Source of the DNA: JACQFZ01 sp045810625
GTDB taxonomy: Bacteria > Pseudomonadota > Gammaproteobacteria > Acidiferrobacterales > Sulfurifustaceae
Direction of reading: 5' to 3'
Length of the DNA stretch: 64,000 bases
Assembly: GCA_045810625.1 (NCBI GenBank)
Contig: JBJMVQ010000047.1
Location: 30,021-94,020, forward strand
Shown: one piece after another, positions 1-9,196 of the stretch
Layout of the letters: every line of letters begins with the position of its first letter
Numbering within the stretch: the first letter of the stretch is position 1
Position numbers and translations under genes: made by a program
Notes under the pieces: generated by a model
What the model was told of the DNA's origin: nothing
Database searches by the model: none
What the model saw: the letters and a program-made list of their open reading frames with translations, nothing else

Positions 1-799
1 TCGAGTCGTGCCCGCCGCTCAGGAACGCGCCGACCGGAACGTCCGCCACCATCTGCCTCCGCACCGCGCGGCCGAGCAGTGTCCGCAACCGCTCGGCTGC
101 CTCATCGACGATGACCGGCTTCAGGTTGAAAACGGGGCGCCAGTAGCAGCTCGTGCGCACGACGCCGTGACCGTTCCATTCCAGGTAATGGCCCGGCGGC
201 AGCGTGTGTATTTCGCGGTAGATCGTTCGATCCGGCGGGACGTATCCGAGCGCGAGATAGGCATCGACGCTCTGCGGGTCAAGACGTGCCGTGTTTCGGC
301 GAACGGCGAGAATCGATTTGATTTCCGACGCAAGCATTAGCCGCCGCGACGGCGTCACGAGGTAGTACAACGGCTTCTCGCCGAAGATATCGCGCGCCGC
401 GAAAACGCGCCGCTCCGCCGTGTCCCAAATAACGAACGCAAACATTCCGCGAAAGCGATCGAGGCAACGCGCGCCCCACGCGGCGTACGCGGCCAGCACG
501 ACCTCGGTATCGGACTGGGTGCGAAACCGCATTCCAGAGCGCATGAGGTCGGCGCGCAGCTCGCGATAGTTGTAAAGCTCGCCGTTGAAAACAATCCAGC
601 GTCGCTGCGTCTCGTCCGACATCGGTTGATCGCCGCCGGCCAGATCGATGATGCTGAGCCGCGCATGACCAAGATCGGCGCCCGCAACACGACGGTGTGT
701 CTGCGCGTCGGGGCCGCGATGACGTAACGCTTCGACCATCGCGTTGATGTCGACGCCCTCGGCGCTTTCGGGATTAATGATTGCGCAAATACCGCACAT
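1..799 (-). CDS. asnB: Asparagine synthase (glutamine-hydrolysing), 3' end outside window
   Basis: Partial gene; the frame runs off the left edge after 266 codons. It starts MCGICAII, so removal of Met exposes the catalytic Cys2 of a class II glutamine amidotransferase. RHRGPD (26-31), FNGELYNY (71-78) and SDTEV follow the glutaminase domain of AsnB. The last visible residues are SGGHDS (261-266), the start of the ATP-pyrophosphatase loop, usually SGGxDS. The enzyme amidates aspartate, or in polysaccharide loci sometimes a sugar acid or peptide, using glutamine. As the most distal gene of the polysaccharide block, a modifying role is plausible but inferred; a housekeeping AsnB cannot be excluded. 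Confidence 0.93.
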   Translation of the reverse strand, partial: MCGICAIINPESAEGVDINAMVEALRHRGPDAQTHRRVAGADLGHARLSIIDLAGGDQPMSDETQRRWIVFNGELYNYRELRADLMRSGMRFRTQSDTEVVLAAYAAWGARCLDRFRGMFAFVIWDTAERRVFAARDIFGEKPLYYLVTPSRRLMLASEIKSILAVRRNTARLDPQSVDAYLALGYVPPDRTIYREIHTLPPGHYLEWNGHGVVRTSCYWRPVFNLKPVIVDEAAERLRTLLGRAVRRQMVADVPVGAFLSGGHDS

Positions 800-1236
800 C
801 GCATTTCGCCTGATTATTTCGTATGCATACCAAAACAGCTCGGCGGTCCGCCGACCGTCGTCGGACGAGAATAACCGACGAATGCACCCGAGCGTATCCG
901 GAGAACGCGTCAGCGAGACGAAGTCCGCAATGGCGCCAGGGTTGGACCCAGTTTGCTCCGGATTGCCGCGTCCGGTTCTTCTCAGGCATTTTTGGCGTCG
1001 CGCCTTGACAACAACGCGACCAATACGCAACAACGACGAAAACGCCGTGGCATTCGTATCTCACGTCGTCTCTTGCCTCTCGCGCATGCCTCCAGCATCA
1101 CGCGGAGCACCGCGTGCTCGTGGAAGACATCGGAGGTCGATGTTGCAGTCCGTCGCGTGTCGCCGGCGGAGTGTCCGGCAGCCCGATAGAACCGTGACAC
1201 ATCGGAGCAGGGAAACGTCGATGGAACTGCACAACA
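800..1236. other. Intergenic region between divergent genes
   Basis: 437 bases between the divergent starts of the asparagine synthase and the SGNH lipoprotein. Several short frames are open here but none resembles a protein family I know or has a convincing ribosome binding site. The region must contain both promoters, but I see no clear -35/-10 pair, operator or RNA structure. Confidence 0.5.
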
Positions 1237-2346
1237 ATGCGTACGAGATTTCCGACCTATCGCACCCACCCGCGTCTGTTGCTCATCATCGTCCCGTGCC
1301 TGCTGCTTCTTCAGCACTGTGGCGGAGGTGGCGGCATCGGTAGCGGGGCGACCAGCGGTACCGGTACGACACCGGTTGCGGTGAACGTTTGCGCCGCAAC
1401 ACCGGCCGGCGAGATTTTGTCCGCGGCCCTACCCGGCGCCGGCAGCGGCGCCATGTACAGCGCCGGAAACGTTGCGCCGGTGAAAGGCAGCGTCACGATC
1501 GACGCGAGCGGTAATTTCACCTACACGCCGTTTCGAAATTTCCCGAGCGGTGACGGGTTCGCGCGCGGAATGGACACCTTCAGCTATCGGGTCACCGCCT
1601 CGGAGCGCACGACCGAGGGCGTGGTCACCGTCTTCATCGACGGACCGGCACGCATCATGCCGCTCGGGGACTCCATTACCTGGGGCATCACGGTTGGCGA
1701 CAGCCATCCGCAGCAGCCGCCGCTCGATCAACGTGTCGGCTATCGCAAAGCCTTGCAGGACAGCCTCGTTGGCGGCGGATACCACGTCGGCTTCGTCGGC
1801 ACGCTCAGCAGCGGCGCCGGCCTACTTGATGACCCTGGCCACGAGGGCCACGGCGGATGGACGGCCGATCAACTCGTCAACGGCAATCCGACTCCCGATC
1901 CGGGAACCGGGGCCGGCGCGTTGTCGCAGTGGCTGAACGTCACGCAACCCGATGTCGTCTTGGTACACATCGGCACGAACGACCTGAACGGCAACACGGA
2001 TCCCGCAAAGGAAGCGGAAGACGTGGACGCGATCCTCAATACCATCGAAAACTGGGGATCGGCCAATTGGCCGGTGTGGGTGATCTTGGCGCGAATCATC
2101 AACACCAGCCCCACGCTCACGAGCGCCGATCGCCGCGCCGCCACGACCACGTTCAACAACGCTATTGCCGATACGGTTTATCCGCGGCATGCGGGCACGG
2201 GGCGCGTGATTCTGGTGGATCAAGAAAGTACCCTCACCTCCGCGAGCGACTACGGAGACGCCATACACCCGAACGCAGACGGTTACCAAAAAATGGCGGC
2301 CGTATGGCGCCCCGCGCTTGCATCAGTCGTGTCCAAATGCCGATAG
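1237..2346 (+). CDS. Secreted SGNH/GDSL-hydrolase lipoprotein with N-terminal Ig/cadherin-like domain
   Basis: 369 aa. A hydrophobic N-terminus ends in LLLLQHC (Cys28) followed by a glycine run, which looks like a lipoprotein signal although the lipobox is atypical. Residues about 45-135 resemble a tandem Ig/cadherin-type module (GNFTYTP, DTFSYRV). The catalytic part has GDS with Ser146, GTND (246-249) and the DAIHP motif with Asp341 and His344, the Ser-Asp-His arrangement of SGNH esterases. Likely an outer-membrane-anchored carbohydrate esterase, perhaps deacylating the local polysaccharide. It lies on the strand opposite to the surrounding biosynthesis genes, so it is transcribed separately. 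Substrate unknown. Confidence 0.85.
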   Translation: MRTRFPTYRTHPRLLLIIVPCLLLLQHCGGGGGIGSGATSGTGTTPVAVNVCAATPAGEILSAALPGAGSGAMYSAGNVAPVKGSVTIDASGNFTYTPFRNFPSGDGFARGMDTFSYRVTASERTTEGVVTVFIDGPARIMPLGDSITWGITVGDSHPQQPPLDQRVGYRKALQDSLVGGGYHVGFVGTLSSGAGLLDDPGHEGHGGWTADQLVNGNPTPDPGTGAGALSQWLNVTQPDVVLVHIGTNDLNGNTDPAKEAEDVDAILNTIENWGSANWPVWVILARIINTSPTLTSADRRAATTTFNNAIADTVYPRHAGTGRVILVDQESTLTSASDYGDAIHPNADGYQKMAAVWRPALASVVSKCR

Positions 2347-2609
2347 ACCGTCACGACGGTACGGGACGCTTCCCCACGCGCGCTTTCCGCCGCGCCGCGA
2401 TACTCGTACCGTCGCCACTCCCATCGTATCGAGGCAGCGACCGACTCCGGCAGGCAGTCTAGTAACGAAGATCGCTTCATCCTGCCGGCGCGTCCTCGTC
2501 GCGCTTTTGACTTGCGTCCGGCTGTTTTCTCTTTGTCCCACTCAGGCGCTCTCGAACGCCGTACGCGCCCTTCGCGCGCTTCGAGAGACGGAAGGTGCAG
2601 GTCGACACT

Positions 2610-2625
2610 TAGTCCGATCGGACTA
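2610..2625. repeat. 16-bp perfect palindrome
   Basis: TAGTCCGATCGGACTA is identical on both strands. It lies in the spacer between the convergent SGNH lipoprotein and acetyltransferase genes, 11 bases beyond the acetyltransferase stop. It could act as a weak bidirectional terminator or as a protein site; no T-tract follows. Confidence 0.4.
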
Positions 2626-2636
2626 CGACGATCGCT

Positions 2637-3377
2637 CTAGCGGATTTCGTTGTTCGCGGGCGACGATATCTGCGCGTTGTCCCAACGTTGCATTCGCGCG
2701 TTCCAGCGCTTTACGACGCGAGCGGGATTGCCGAATGCCATCGACTGGGCGGGAATGTCCTGCGTGACGATACTGTTGGCCCCAATGATCGAATACGGGC
2801 CGATCGTGACGCCGGGCATGATCACGACATTCTGCGCGATCCAGGAGCCGCGCCCGATCAATACCGGAGCGAAACGCCACATCGGCTGATATTTGTACGG
2901 AATATCCGCGCGCGCGAACCCGTGCAATCCGTCCATGATGATGATATTCGACGCGAACATGACGTCGTCCTCGATAACGATCTGCTGCATCGCGTCGATC
3001 GTCAAAGCCCCGGTCGCCGTCACCCGATGACCGATCCGTATTTTGGGCTCGAAATGCTGTAACGGCACGGGGTCGTCCGGGTTCTGCATCTCGATGGAGG
3101 GGTAGCTCGTCTGCGCGACGAGGAGCGAACCAGGGCCGATCCGGACGTTATCACCGATCTGCATGCATTCCGCACCCGCAATTCGGCGCGGCAATTCGAT
3201 GTGCAAGTTCTTCGGCTGATTTGCGAACGTCGGCAAGTCCGCTTCCACGAAACGCTCGCTCAAGTCGTGCAGCCGCCGGAACACGGCCGTCAGCGCCGGC
3301 TGTAGCGCTCGCTTGAGCACTGTTTTGATTGCGCGACGCCGTTTGGGCGCCGGCGCCAATGTCGCGGACGAAACCAT
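2637..3377 (-). CDS. Hexapeptide-repeat (LbH) acyltransferase
   Basis: 246 aa. The central and C-terminal parts carry the imperfect hexapeptide periodicity of left-handed beta-helix acetyltransferases (IGDNVRIG, VIEDDVMFASN, IGRGSWIAQNVVIMPGVTIG, YSIIGANSIVTQDIP), ending in the typical AFGNPARVVKRW cap. The family includes WcaF/WbbJ-type O-acetyltransferases that transfer acetyl from acetyl-CoA to sugars. The residue HG in MDGLHGF fits the usual active-site histidine. It is the penultimate gene of the minus-strand polysaccharide block, downstream of the acyltransferase-3, so O-acetylation of the repeat unit is the likely role. Confidence 0.85.
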   Translation of the reverse strand: MVSSATLAPAPKRRRAIKTVLKRALQPALTAVFRRLHDLSERFVEADLPTFANQPKNLHIELPRRIAGAECMQIGDNVRIGPGSLLVAQTSYPSIEMQNPDDPVPLQHFEPKIRIGHRVTATGALTIDAMQQIVIEDDVMFASNIIIMDGLHGFARADIPYKYQPMWRFAPVLIGRGSWIAQNVVIMPGVTIGPYSIIGANSIVTQDIPAQSMAFGNPARVVKRWNARMQRWDNAQISSPANNEIR

Positions 3378-3492
3378 CTAAGTCGTTCTCCTTGCTATCG
3401 GACTGAAGAATAACCGATGGCGTTGGTGACGCGTATTGGGGAAAGCGCGTGGGGTGGCCGCGCCTTTGGATCGATGCATTTCGAATTCTCTG

Positions 3493-4695
3493 CTACCCCG
3501 GCGCGAGCGGTCGGGGCGTTTCGAGCGTTAGCGCGCCCGCGGACGCTTCGGGCGTCGTCGCTTCGGTTTGAAGCGGCGGCGACGCGGCGCGGTAATGTGC
3601 CGCGATTTCGCGGCCTCTTTCGCGCAGCGGCTTCTCGATCCATCGATACGACGCCTCGCTGAACGATACGATGAAGATCGCCGCGACGAGCACGAACGGC
3701 AGCGTGAAGTGCGCGTCGAACGTTCGATCCGGAAAGGCGCGATAAAACACTTCGCGCGTCAGCCAGTACGAAAACGTATGGGTGAGGTAGATCGCGTAGG
3801 AGCGCGAGCCTATCCATGCCAGGACCGGACCGAGCAACGGCGCAGGCAGGATCAGGCGTGCGTCGTAGCTCGCGATCAGCACGAGTATTGCGCACACCAC
3901 TGCCAGCAGCCCCGTATCGAACCAGACCACATTGCCGGTCGGTATCAACGCCATCAGCAGGATCAACCCGAGCGACAGCGCAAAGGCTCGCGGTTTCGAG
4001 CGCAGCAAGCCGATCGGCAATTTCTCCTGGAGTTTGGCCTCGGCCGCAAAGGCGATCAGTACGCCGTAGCAAATGGCGTCGGTACGAAGCATCCACCCAA
4101 GACTTCCCATCGGTCGCTCCAGGAACGCCTGGGCTCCGATCGCCGCGATCAATCCGGCGAGCAGCCATTGCCGCGGCAGAAAAAACAGCGCGAACGGAAG
4201 CACCACATAGAACTGTTCCTCGAGCGAGAGGCTCCAGTAAATGCCTTCGTTGCCGCAAAGACCGTGGTGATAGGACCAGCACCCAAGGAAATGGAAATTG
4301 GCCACCTGCGTGACCGCCGCTACGCCGTCGATGAGATTCGCCTTGAACGGCCCGAATGCGCCGGTACGATTGAACAGCAGTGATGCGAGGATCGCGAGCA
4401 TCACCCAGAAAACCGCGGCCGGCCAGATACGAGAGGCGCGCCGGATCCAGAATGGCAGCGCAAAATCGATGAACGAGTCGGCGGCGTTCCGGCGCAACAA
4501 GGAACGGGCAATCACATAGCCGCTGATGCAGAAAAACAGATCGACACCGCCCCAGAAAGTCGTTACGAGGAACAACGCCTGCCAGCGACCGTCCCAGGTG
4601 AACAACTCGCGAACGTGGTGGATGGCCACAAAAAGCACGGCGACGCCGCGCAGCAGCTCAATATCGTAATTCTTGTTGGCATCGGGGAGCGCCAT
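3493..4695 (-). CDS. Acyltransferase-3 family membrane O-acyltransferase (OafA/YrhL-like)
   Basis: 400 aa, polytopic: about ten hydrophobic segments between residues 10 and 350. The N-terminus has the family signature around ELLRGVAVLFVAIHHV (13-28), including the Arg and His of the first transmembrane segments. FFCISGYVIARSL and SLEEQFYVVLP also match the family. These inner-membrane proteins transfer acetyl, succinyl or similar groups to glycans. The cytoplasmic C-terminal tail is polar and Ala/Thr-rich. It lies between a GT2 and the hexapeptide acetyltransferase, which supports O-acylation of the exported polymer. Confidence 0.92.
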   Translation of the reverse strand: MALPDANKNYDIELLRGVAVLFVAIHHVRELFTWDGRWQALFLVTTFWGGVDLFFCISGYVIARSLLRRNAADSFIDFALPFWIRRASRIWPAAVFWVMLAILASLLFNRTGAFGPFKANLIDGVAAVTQVANFHFLGCWSYHHGLCGNEGIYWSLSLEEQFYVVLPFALFFLPRQWLLAGLIAAIGAQAFLERPMGSLGWMLRTDAICYGVLIAFAAEAKLQEKLPIGLLRSKPRAFALSLGLILLMALIPTGNVVWFDTGLLAVVCAILVLIASYDARLILPAPLLGPVLAWIGSRSYAIYLTHTFSYWLTREVFYRAFPDRTFDAHFTLPFVLVAAIFIVSFSEASYRWIEKPLRERGREIAAHYRAASPPLQTEATTPEASAGALTLETPRPLAPG

Positions 4696-4895
4696 CGTTT
4701 CCTCCGCGCTCGCGCTTTATTGTTGCGGTTCTTGCATGCTGTGCATTCATCGCCTGAGAAACAATCGGTCGAACACCGGCACGCTGTTCACCCGCTTCTC
4801 CCGTACCGCCGAGGTAAACGCCGCAAGGTATCTGCGCGGTCGCGCGAACATTGGAGGTATTTTCACCGAGACCGAGCCGAAGTTTCGCCGATAGC

Positions 4896-5774
4896 TCAAA
4901 GCGCCCAGACGCGATGGCGGATCGATCCATAGAGTCTGCCGGCGCGCCAACCGAGATCCCAAAGGTAGCGTGCGCGCGTCTCTTCCTTCGCCAGATCCGC
5001 AATGCCGAGCGCGAGATCGATCCATGCGCGGATCCCCGTCCTCATGTTCAACTTGGGCATACCGAGCGGTCGGTAACGCTTGTACAGCAGCACGTCGGAC
5101 TCGGCATATTTGCGCGCTTGCCGCAGCAACGCGCGCACGCGATCGCGATGGCGTACGTGCACCACGGCGGTCGGCAGCGGCGTGAGCGAAAAGCCGCGCA
5201 ATTGCGCCTTCCAGCAAAAATCGGTCTCGAACAATGTTTCGAGCGTCTCGTCGAAGCCGCCGATGACATCGAACAGCTCCCGGCGCATGCCCATGTTGCC
5301 GGCGCCCGCGTGCGGCAGATACGGCGGATAGGTGTAGCTTTGAATGCCCGTCGGTTGTCCATTCGGCCGGTTGCGCGTCAGGGGCGTCACGTTCAGGCGC
5401 TTCGTTTCGAGCGGACCGGACACGAAGACATGCTGCTTCAATCCTTCGCTCATCGCCGCCACCCAACCGTCCCCGACCACGTCGTCCGCGTCGCAAAATG
5501 CAACGGCGGGCGCCGCCGCCGCACGCACGCCGGTGTTCAACGCGTACGCCGCGCCCTGGCGTGCAAACGCGTCGATGACGCGCAGCCGCGGCAGGCGGTC
5601 GGCATACGAGCGCGCGATCTCGACCGTGTCGTCCGTGCAGCGATTGTTCACAAGGACGACTTCCCACGGCTCCGCCCATTGCTGCGCAGCGAGCGCCTCG
5701 ATCTGCTCGGCGATCGTGTCTCTGGCGTTGTAAGCCGGGATAACCACGGTCAACGCATAATCGTTCCCTTCCAT
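4896..5774 (-). CDS. Family 2 glycosyltransferase
   Basis: 292 aa, close to the usual size of a soluble GT-A fold GT2. The nucleotide-binding start TVVIPAYNARDT (9-20), VVLVNNRCTDDT (39-50) and the metal-binding CDADD (94-98) are all present. No transmembrane helices, so it should act at the cytoplasmic face of the membrane on a lipid-linked acceptor. Sugar donor and acceptor cannot be read from sequence. The 200-base gap to the acyltransferase start is the loosest joint in this part of the operon. Confidence 0.92.
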   Translation of the reverse strand: MEGNDYALTVVIPAYNARDTIAEQIEALAAQQWAEPWEVVLVNNRCTDDTVEIARSYADRLPRLRVIDAFARQGAAYALNTGVRAAAAPAVAFCDADDVVGDGWVAAMSEGLKQHVFVSGPLETKRLNVTPLTRNRPNGQPTGIQSYTYPPYLPHAGAGNMGMRRELFDVIGGFDETLETLFETDFCWKAQLRGFSLTPLPTAVVHVRHRDRVRALLRQARKYAESDVLLYKRYRPLGMPKLNMRTGIRAWIDLALGIADLAKEETRARYLWDLGWRAGRLYGSIRHRVWAL

Positions 5775-5922
5775 ACTTCAATTATCCGTCTATCACTGCG
5801 TCTATCCGTCCATCACATGCGTCGCCGCCGTTCCATCGCAACGGCAAACACATGGTTTGCTTCGCACGTACGCTTCGCATACTCTCGCACACGTCACCGC
5901 GCGCGATAGCCGCCCGAATCGC

Positions 5923-6666
5923 ATGGGTACGAGCCTCTCATCATTCCAAGGACAACGGGTCCTCATCACCGGAGCCGGCAGCGGCATCGGCCGCGCCATC
6001 GCTCGGCATCTCGCTGCGGTCGGTGCCCGCTTGTGCGTTATAGGCCGGACGGCGTCGGCGCTTGAATCTCTGTGCGAGGAGCTTCGTTCTTTGCCGACCA
6101 CCGTACACGCGGTCGTTTGCGACCTCGATCAGGACGATGACGTAAGGCGAATACGGCATCATGTCGAAGGCAATTTCGGCGGTCTCGACATTCTCGTTCA
6201 CTCAGCCGGTGTTATCGCCATGGAGTCGCTGGACGAAGTGTCGCTCGCCGAGTTCGACCGCCACTACCGCATCAACGTCAGGGCGCCGCTGCTCTTGACG
6301 CAGGTGCTTCTGCCGCTGCTTCGCGCAACACGCGGTCAGATCGTCTTCGTCAATTCAAGCCTGGCGCTGCGCACCAAGGAGCGCGCGGGGGCTTACGCGG
6401 CCAGCAAGCACGCCCTGAAGGCCCTCGCGGATACGCTGCGGATGGAAGTCAACGCGGCCGGCGTCCGCGTGCTAAGCGTCTTTCCGGGGAATACCGCGAC
6501 GCCGATGCAAGCACGGATATGCCGCTCGCTCGGTCAGGCGTACCGACCCGAACAGATGCTACAACCAGACGACATTGCGGTTGCCGTGCGCGACGCGCTC
6601 GCGCTGCCGCCGACGGCCGAGCTGACCGACTTGCACATCCGCCCGGCGCGCAAACCGGATTCATGA
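5923..6666 (+). CDS. Short-chain dehydrogenase/reductase
   Basis: 247 aa if translation starts at 5923, the position that places the first beta-strand and TGAGSGIG motif (16-23) as in classical SDRs. An upstream ATG at 5857 in the same frame would add 22 residues with no family similarity. NNAG is replaced by HSAG, and the catalytic Tyr158-x-x-x-Lys162 (YAASK) is present. Oxidises or reduces an alcohol/ketone with NAD(P). It is transcribed against the polysaccharide block and its stop overlaps the stop of the GT4 gene by 6 bases, so it may be unrelated to the polymer. Substrate unknown. Confidence 0.88.
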   Translation: MGTSLSSFQGQRVLITGAGSGIGRAIARHLAAVGARLCVIGRTASALESLCEELRSLPTTVHAVVCDLDQDDDVRRIRHHVEGNFGGLDILVHSAGVIAMESLDEVSLAEFDRHYRINVRAPLLLTQVLLPLLRATRGQIVFVNSSLALRTKERAGAYAASKHALKALADTLRMEVNAAGVRVLSVFPGNTATPMQARICRSLGQAYRPEQMLQPDDIAVAVRDALALPPTAELTDLHIRPARKPDS

Positions 6667-7809
6667 TGCGAGGCCCCCGCGCGCGCGTGCGCGCGCCCGC
6701 ACCGGCGCGATGTCGCGGTACAGTCGCGAATGCTCGAGCGCGAATGCGCGCCAGGTCCGGCCTTCGACGCTTTCACGCGCGCGCCGGCCCATCGTCTCCA
6801 AGTCCGCCTCCTGCGCGAGCACCAGGGCCGTCTGCAGGCCGTTCGGATCCTCGGGATCGAAGAACATTCCCGCATCCGGCGGCACGTCTTCCGGCAGCGC
6901 GGCAATCCGCGGCATGATCACGGGCCGCCCGAACGACATGCCGAGGATCACCGAGGCGCTGGTGTGGATTCTCCGAAACGGGCAGACGACCACATCCGCG
7001 GCGTTCATGTACACCTGCAAACGCTCGTCGGGAAGATAGCCGATATGCGCGGCAATGCGCGGATCGCGAGCCGCGGCGACACCGATGCGCCGCCCGAGCC
7101 GCTCGTCGAGTGGCTTGCCCGCGATCACGAGACGCAAGCGCGGATCGTGCAGCGCACGAAACGCTGCGATCAGCCCTTCGACTCCCTTGTACGGCTTGAT
7201 GTGCCCGAGGAACAGATACACAAAAGCGTCGTCCGGGAGGTCGAGCGAGCGCCGCGCCGCCTGTTTTCCGATCGTGTTCGGGTAGCACCCGGCAAACGAC
7301 GGATGACGCAGGACGCGAAGCTCGCCGCGGTAACCGTAGCGCTCGCGCACGACACTGGCGGAATAGTCGCTGTGTACGACGAGCGCACGCGCGAGCTTGA
7401 GGAGCGAATGCACCACGATCCGGTCGAGCGTGGGAAAATGCGTCTCGTAGAACTCGAGCTCGTGCACCGTCCAGACGACGTTATTCTTGAACATTCGATA
7501 CAGCCATAGATGCAGCACGACGAAGGGAACGCGCCAGTAACGAGACACGTAAGTGCCATGCGGCCAATGCACGTGAATGACGTCGTCGCACTCGCGTCGC
7601 GACAACAGACAGAGCAGCGAGCGTAACGAGAGATCCCGCCCCTGCACGTGCACACCGTGCACCGCGAGGTCCTGCACGAGCCGCGCCTGATAGAACGTGC
7701 CCGGCCACCAGGGCATGAACGCAACGCCGATGGTACGGGGCGGATGGTCGCAGCACGTCTCCGCGCCGCGGATCAGCCGGTACGCCTTGACGGCTTTGTG
7801 CCAGATCAT
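6661..7809 (-). CDS. Family 4 (GT-B) glycosyltransferase
   Basis: 382 aa. The C-terminal half has the GT-B donor-binding features of GT4 enzymes: YLFLGHIKPYKGVEGLI, RLVIAGKPLD, HIGYLPDERLQVYMNAADVVVCP, and the SFGRPVIMP loop. The first glutamate of the classical E-x7-E motif is not obvious (HTSASVILGMSFGRP), as in some GumK/TuaH-like members. The N-terminal half (HWPHG, VWTVHEL) resembles family members that bind lipid-linked acceptors. Expected to add one sugar of the repeat unit. The C-terminus is an unusually arginine/alanine-rich tail. Confidence 0.9.
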   Translation of the reverse strand: MIWHKAVKAYRLIRGAETCCDHPPRTIGVAFMPWWPGTFYQARLVQDLAVHGVHVQGRDLSLRSLLCLLSRRECDDVIHVHWPHGTYVSRYWRVPFVVLHLWLYRMFKNNVVWTVHELEFYETHFPTLDRIVVHSLLKLARALVVHSDYSASVVRERYGYRGELRVLRHPSFAGCYPNTIGKQAARRSLDLPDDAFVYLFLGHIKPYKGVEGLIAAFRALHDPRLRLVIAGKPLDERLGRRIGVAAARDPRIAAHIGYLPDERLQVYMNAADVVVCPFRRIHTSASVILGMSFGRPVIMPRIAALPEDVPPDAGMFFDPEDPNGLQTALVLAQEADLETMGRRARESVEGRTWRAFALEHSRLYRDIAPVRARARARGGLAS

Positions 7810-7860
7810 GAGCAGGACTCGGTGATGCGCCGCCGCGCGGGCGGGCGGCCGCTTGCGCCC

Positions 7861-9189
7861 CTATACGGTCGCGTTCGAGGCCGGCGCCTCGACCGGCGAC
7901 TCGCTCGCGCGGAGCAACCCCGCCGCTAAAAGCGATGCGGCGGCCTCGCGGATCGTGGCGAACGGCATGTCCGCGCGCCGCGCGATGTCGAGAAGCGCGT
8001 GACGCCCATCGGACATATTGAGCACCCAGAGGAGCGCGAGGTTCTTGCGCGCCGCGTCGCTGTCGCCACCGAGCGATTGATATAACCCGCGCCGCCCGAG
8101 CTGCGGCTCGCCGTGCGGCGCGGTATTGACGTAGCGGCGATTGTGTTCGAGCACGTCGATCACTTCGACATAACGTGCGAGCGATTGCGCCAGATAGCGC
8201 GGCTGCACCAGCTCGAGATTGTCGGCAGACGTGTGATACTCCGGAAAACTGCCGTGCGGCGAACGCATAAGACAACCGACGGGCATATCGAACCCCGGCG
8301 AGCAGTACTGGCGCTCGTCGTAACCGTAAGGAAAGAACTCCTGAATCGCATAGGCGAAACCGCTGTGTCGCAGGACGTGCTCCGCGGCCCGATCGATCTC
8401 CGCATCGCCGCGGCGGCTTTTCTTGTAATGAAATCGGCCGCCGTCCCCGACGCACGTCACCACCAGGCCGTGGCGAATACGCGCAACCCGATCTCGATTC
8501 AATGCGAGCCACGCGATCGAGCCGATCGTGCCCGGAATGAAAAGGAAGCGGTAGGAGTATCGCGGCCTCCGGCCGGCGAGCTGCTTTGCGAGCTGAGTCG
8601 CGACGGCGATGCCCGAGAGATTGTCGTTGCACAGCGAAGGATGGCAGACGTGGCACGAGACGAGCACCTCTCCTTCTTCCTGTCCGGGAATATGGCATTC
8701 GCCCCAACGGAGATATCCGTCGCGCAGCTCCGAGTCGATGCACACCTCGTACTCGCCTTCGACGAGCTCGCTCAGCTGCCGATGGCTCAAACAAAAGCCC
8801 CAATCTTCCTTGTAATACGTGGTTCGATACGGAATCCAGTCGGGCTGCGCCGGCAGACTGTGAAGATGCCGCCACAGCTCCGTCAGATTCATACGTGCGC
8901 GCACCGGGACACTGTAGCTAACGACGTGCAGATTCGATTGCTGAAAATCGACGATGCGCCGCCCCGCGGCGTCCTTGATGTACGCGTCGCGAATGTTCCA
9001 TTCGCGCGGCACCACCCAATCGAGAACGCGCGTCCCGCTCGGCACTTCGCGCACATCGAGAGCGATCTCGCGCGCAATGCGCGCAAGCGTTTGCCGCACA
9101 CCGTCCCCGGTGATGCTACGGCAGATCGGATAGAGATCGGCGATGAACCGATACATTTCCGAGCCGGGATCGAGCGCCTGCGGTTGCAT
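7861..9189 (-). CDS. DUF4910 (aminopeptidase-like, M28-related) protein with C-terminal winged helix
   Basis: 442 aa. The first ~110 residues correspond to the DUF2172-type insert, followed by a zinc-aminopeptidase-like core: SCHVCHPSLCNDNLSG around 178-193 and EYHTSADNLE around 314-323 are the expected metal-binding segments. The last ~90 residues look like a small winged-helix domain. The family recurs in O-antigen and exopolysaccharide clusters, but I know of no established reaction there; hydrolysis of an amide on an aminosugar is one possibility. It starts 7 bases after the RfbC-like gene, so the two are translationally linked. Confidence 0.85.
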   Translation of the reverse strand: MQPQALDPGSEMYRFIADLYPICRSITGDGVRQTLARIAREIALDVREVPSGTRVLDWVVPREWNIRDAYIKDAAGRRIVDFQQSNLHVVSYSVPVRARMNLTELWRHLHSLPAQPDWIPYRTTYYKEDWGFCLSHRQLSELVEGEYEVCIDSELRDGYLRWGECHIPGQEEGEVLVSCHVCHPSLCNDNLSGIAVATQLAKQLAGRRPRYSYRFLFIPGTIGSIAWLALNRDRVARIRHGLVVTCVGDGGRFHYKKSRRGDAEIDRAAEHVLRHSGFAYAIQEFFPYGYDERQYCSPGFDMPVGCLMRSPHGSFPEYHTSADNLELVQPRYLAQSLARYVEVIDVLEHNRRYVNTAPHGEPQLGRRGLYQSLGGDSDAARKNLALLWVLNMSDGRHALLDIARRADMPFATIREAAASLLAAGLLRASESPVEAPASNATV

Positions 9190-9196
9190 GAGGGTA

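Noticed and set aside
2447..2488. 8-bp inverted repeat CCGGCAGG/CCTGCCGG as a terminator
   Set aside because: The 26-base loop and lack of a T-tract make a functional terminator unlikely.
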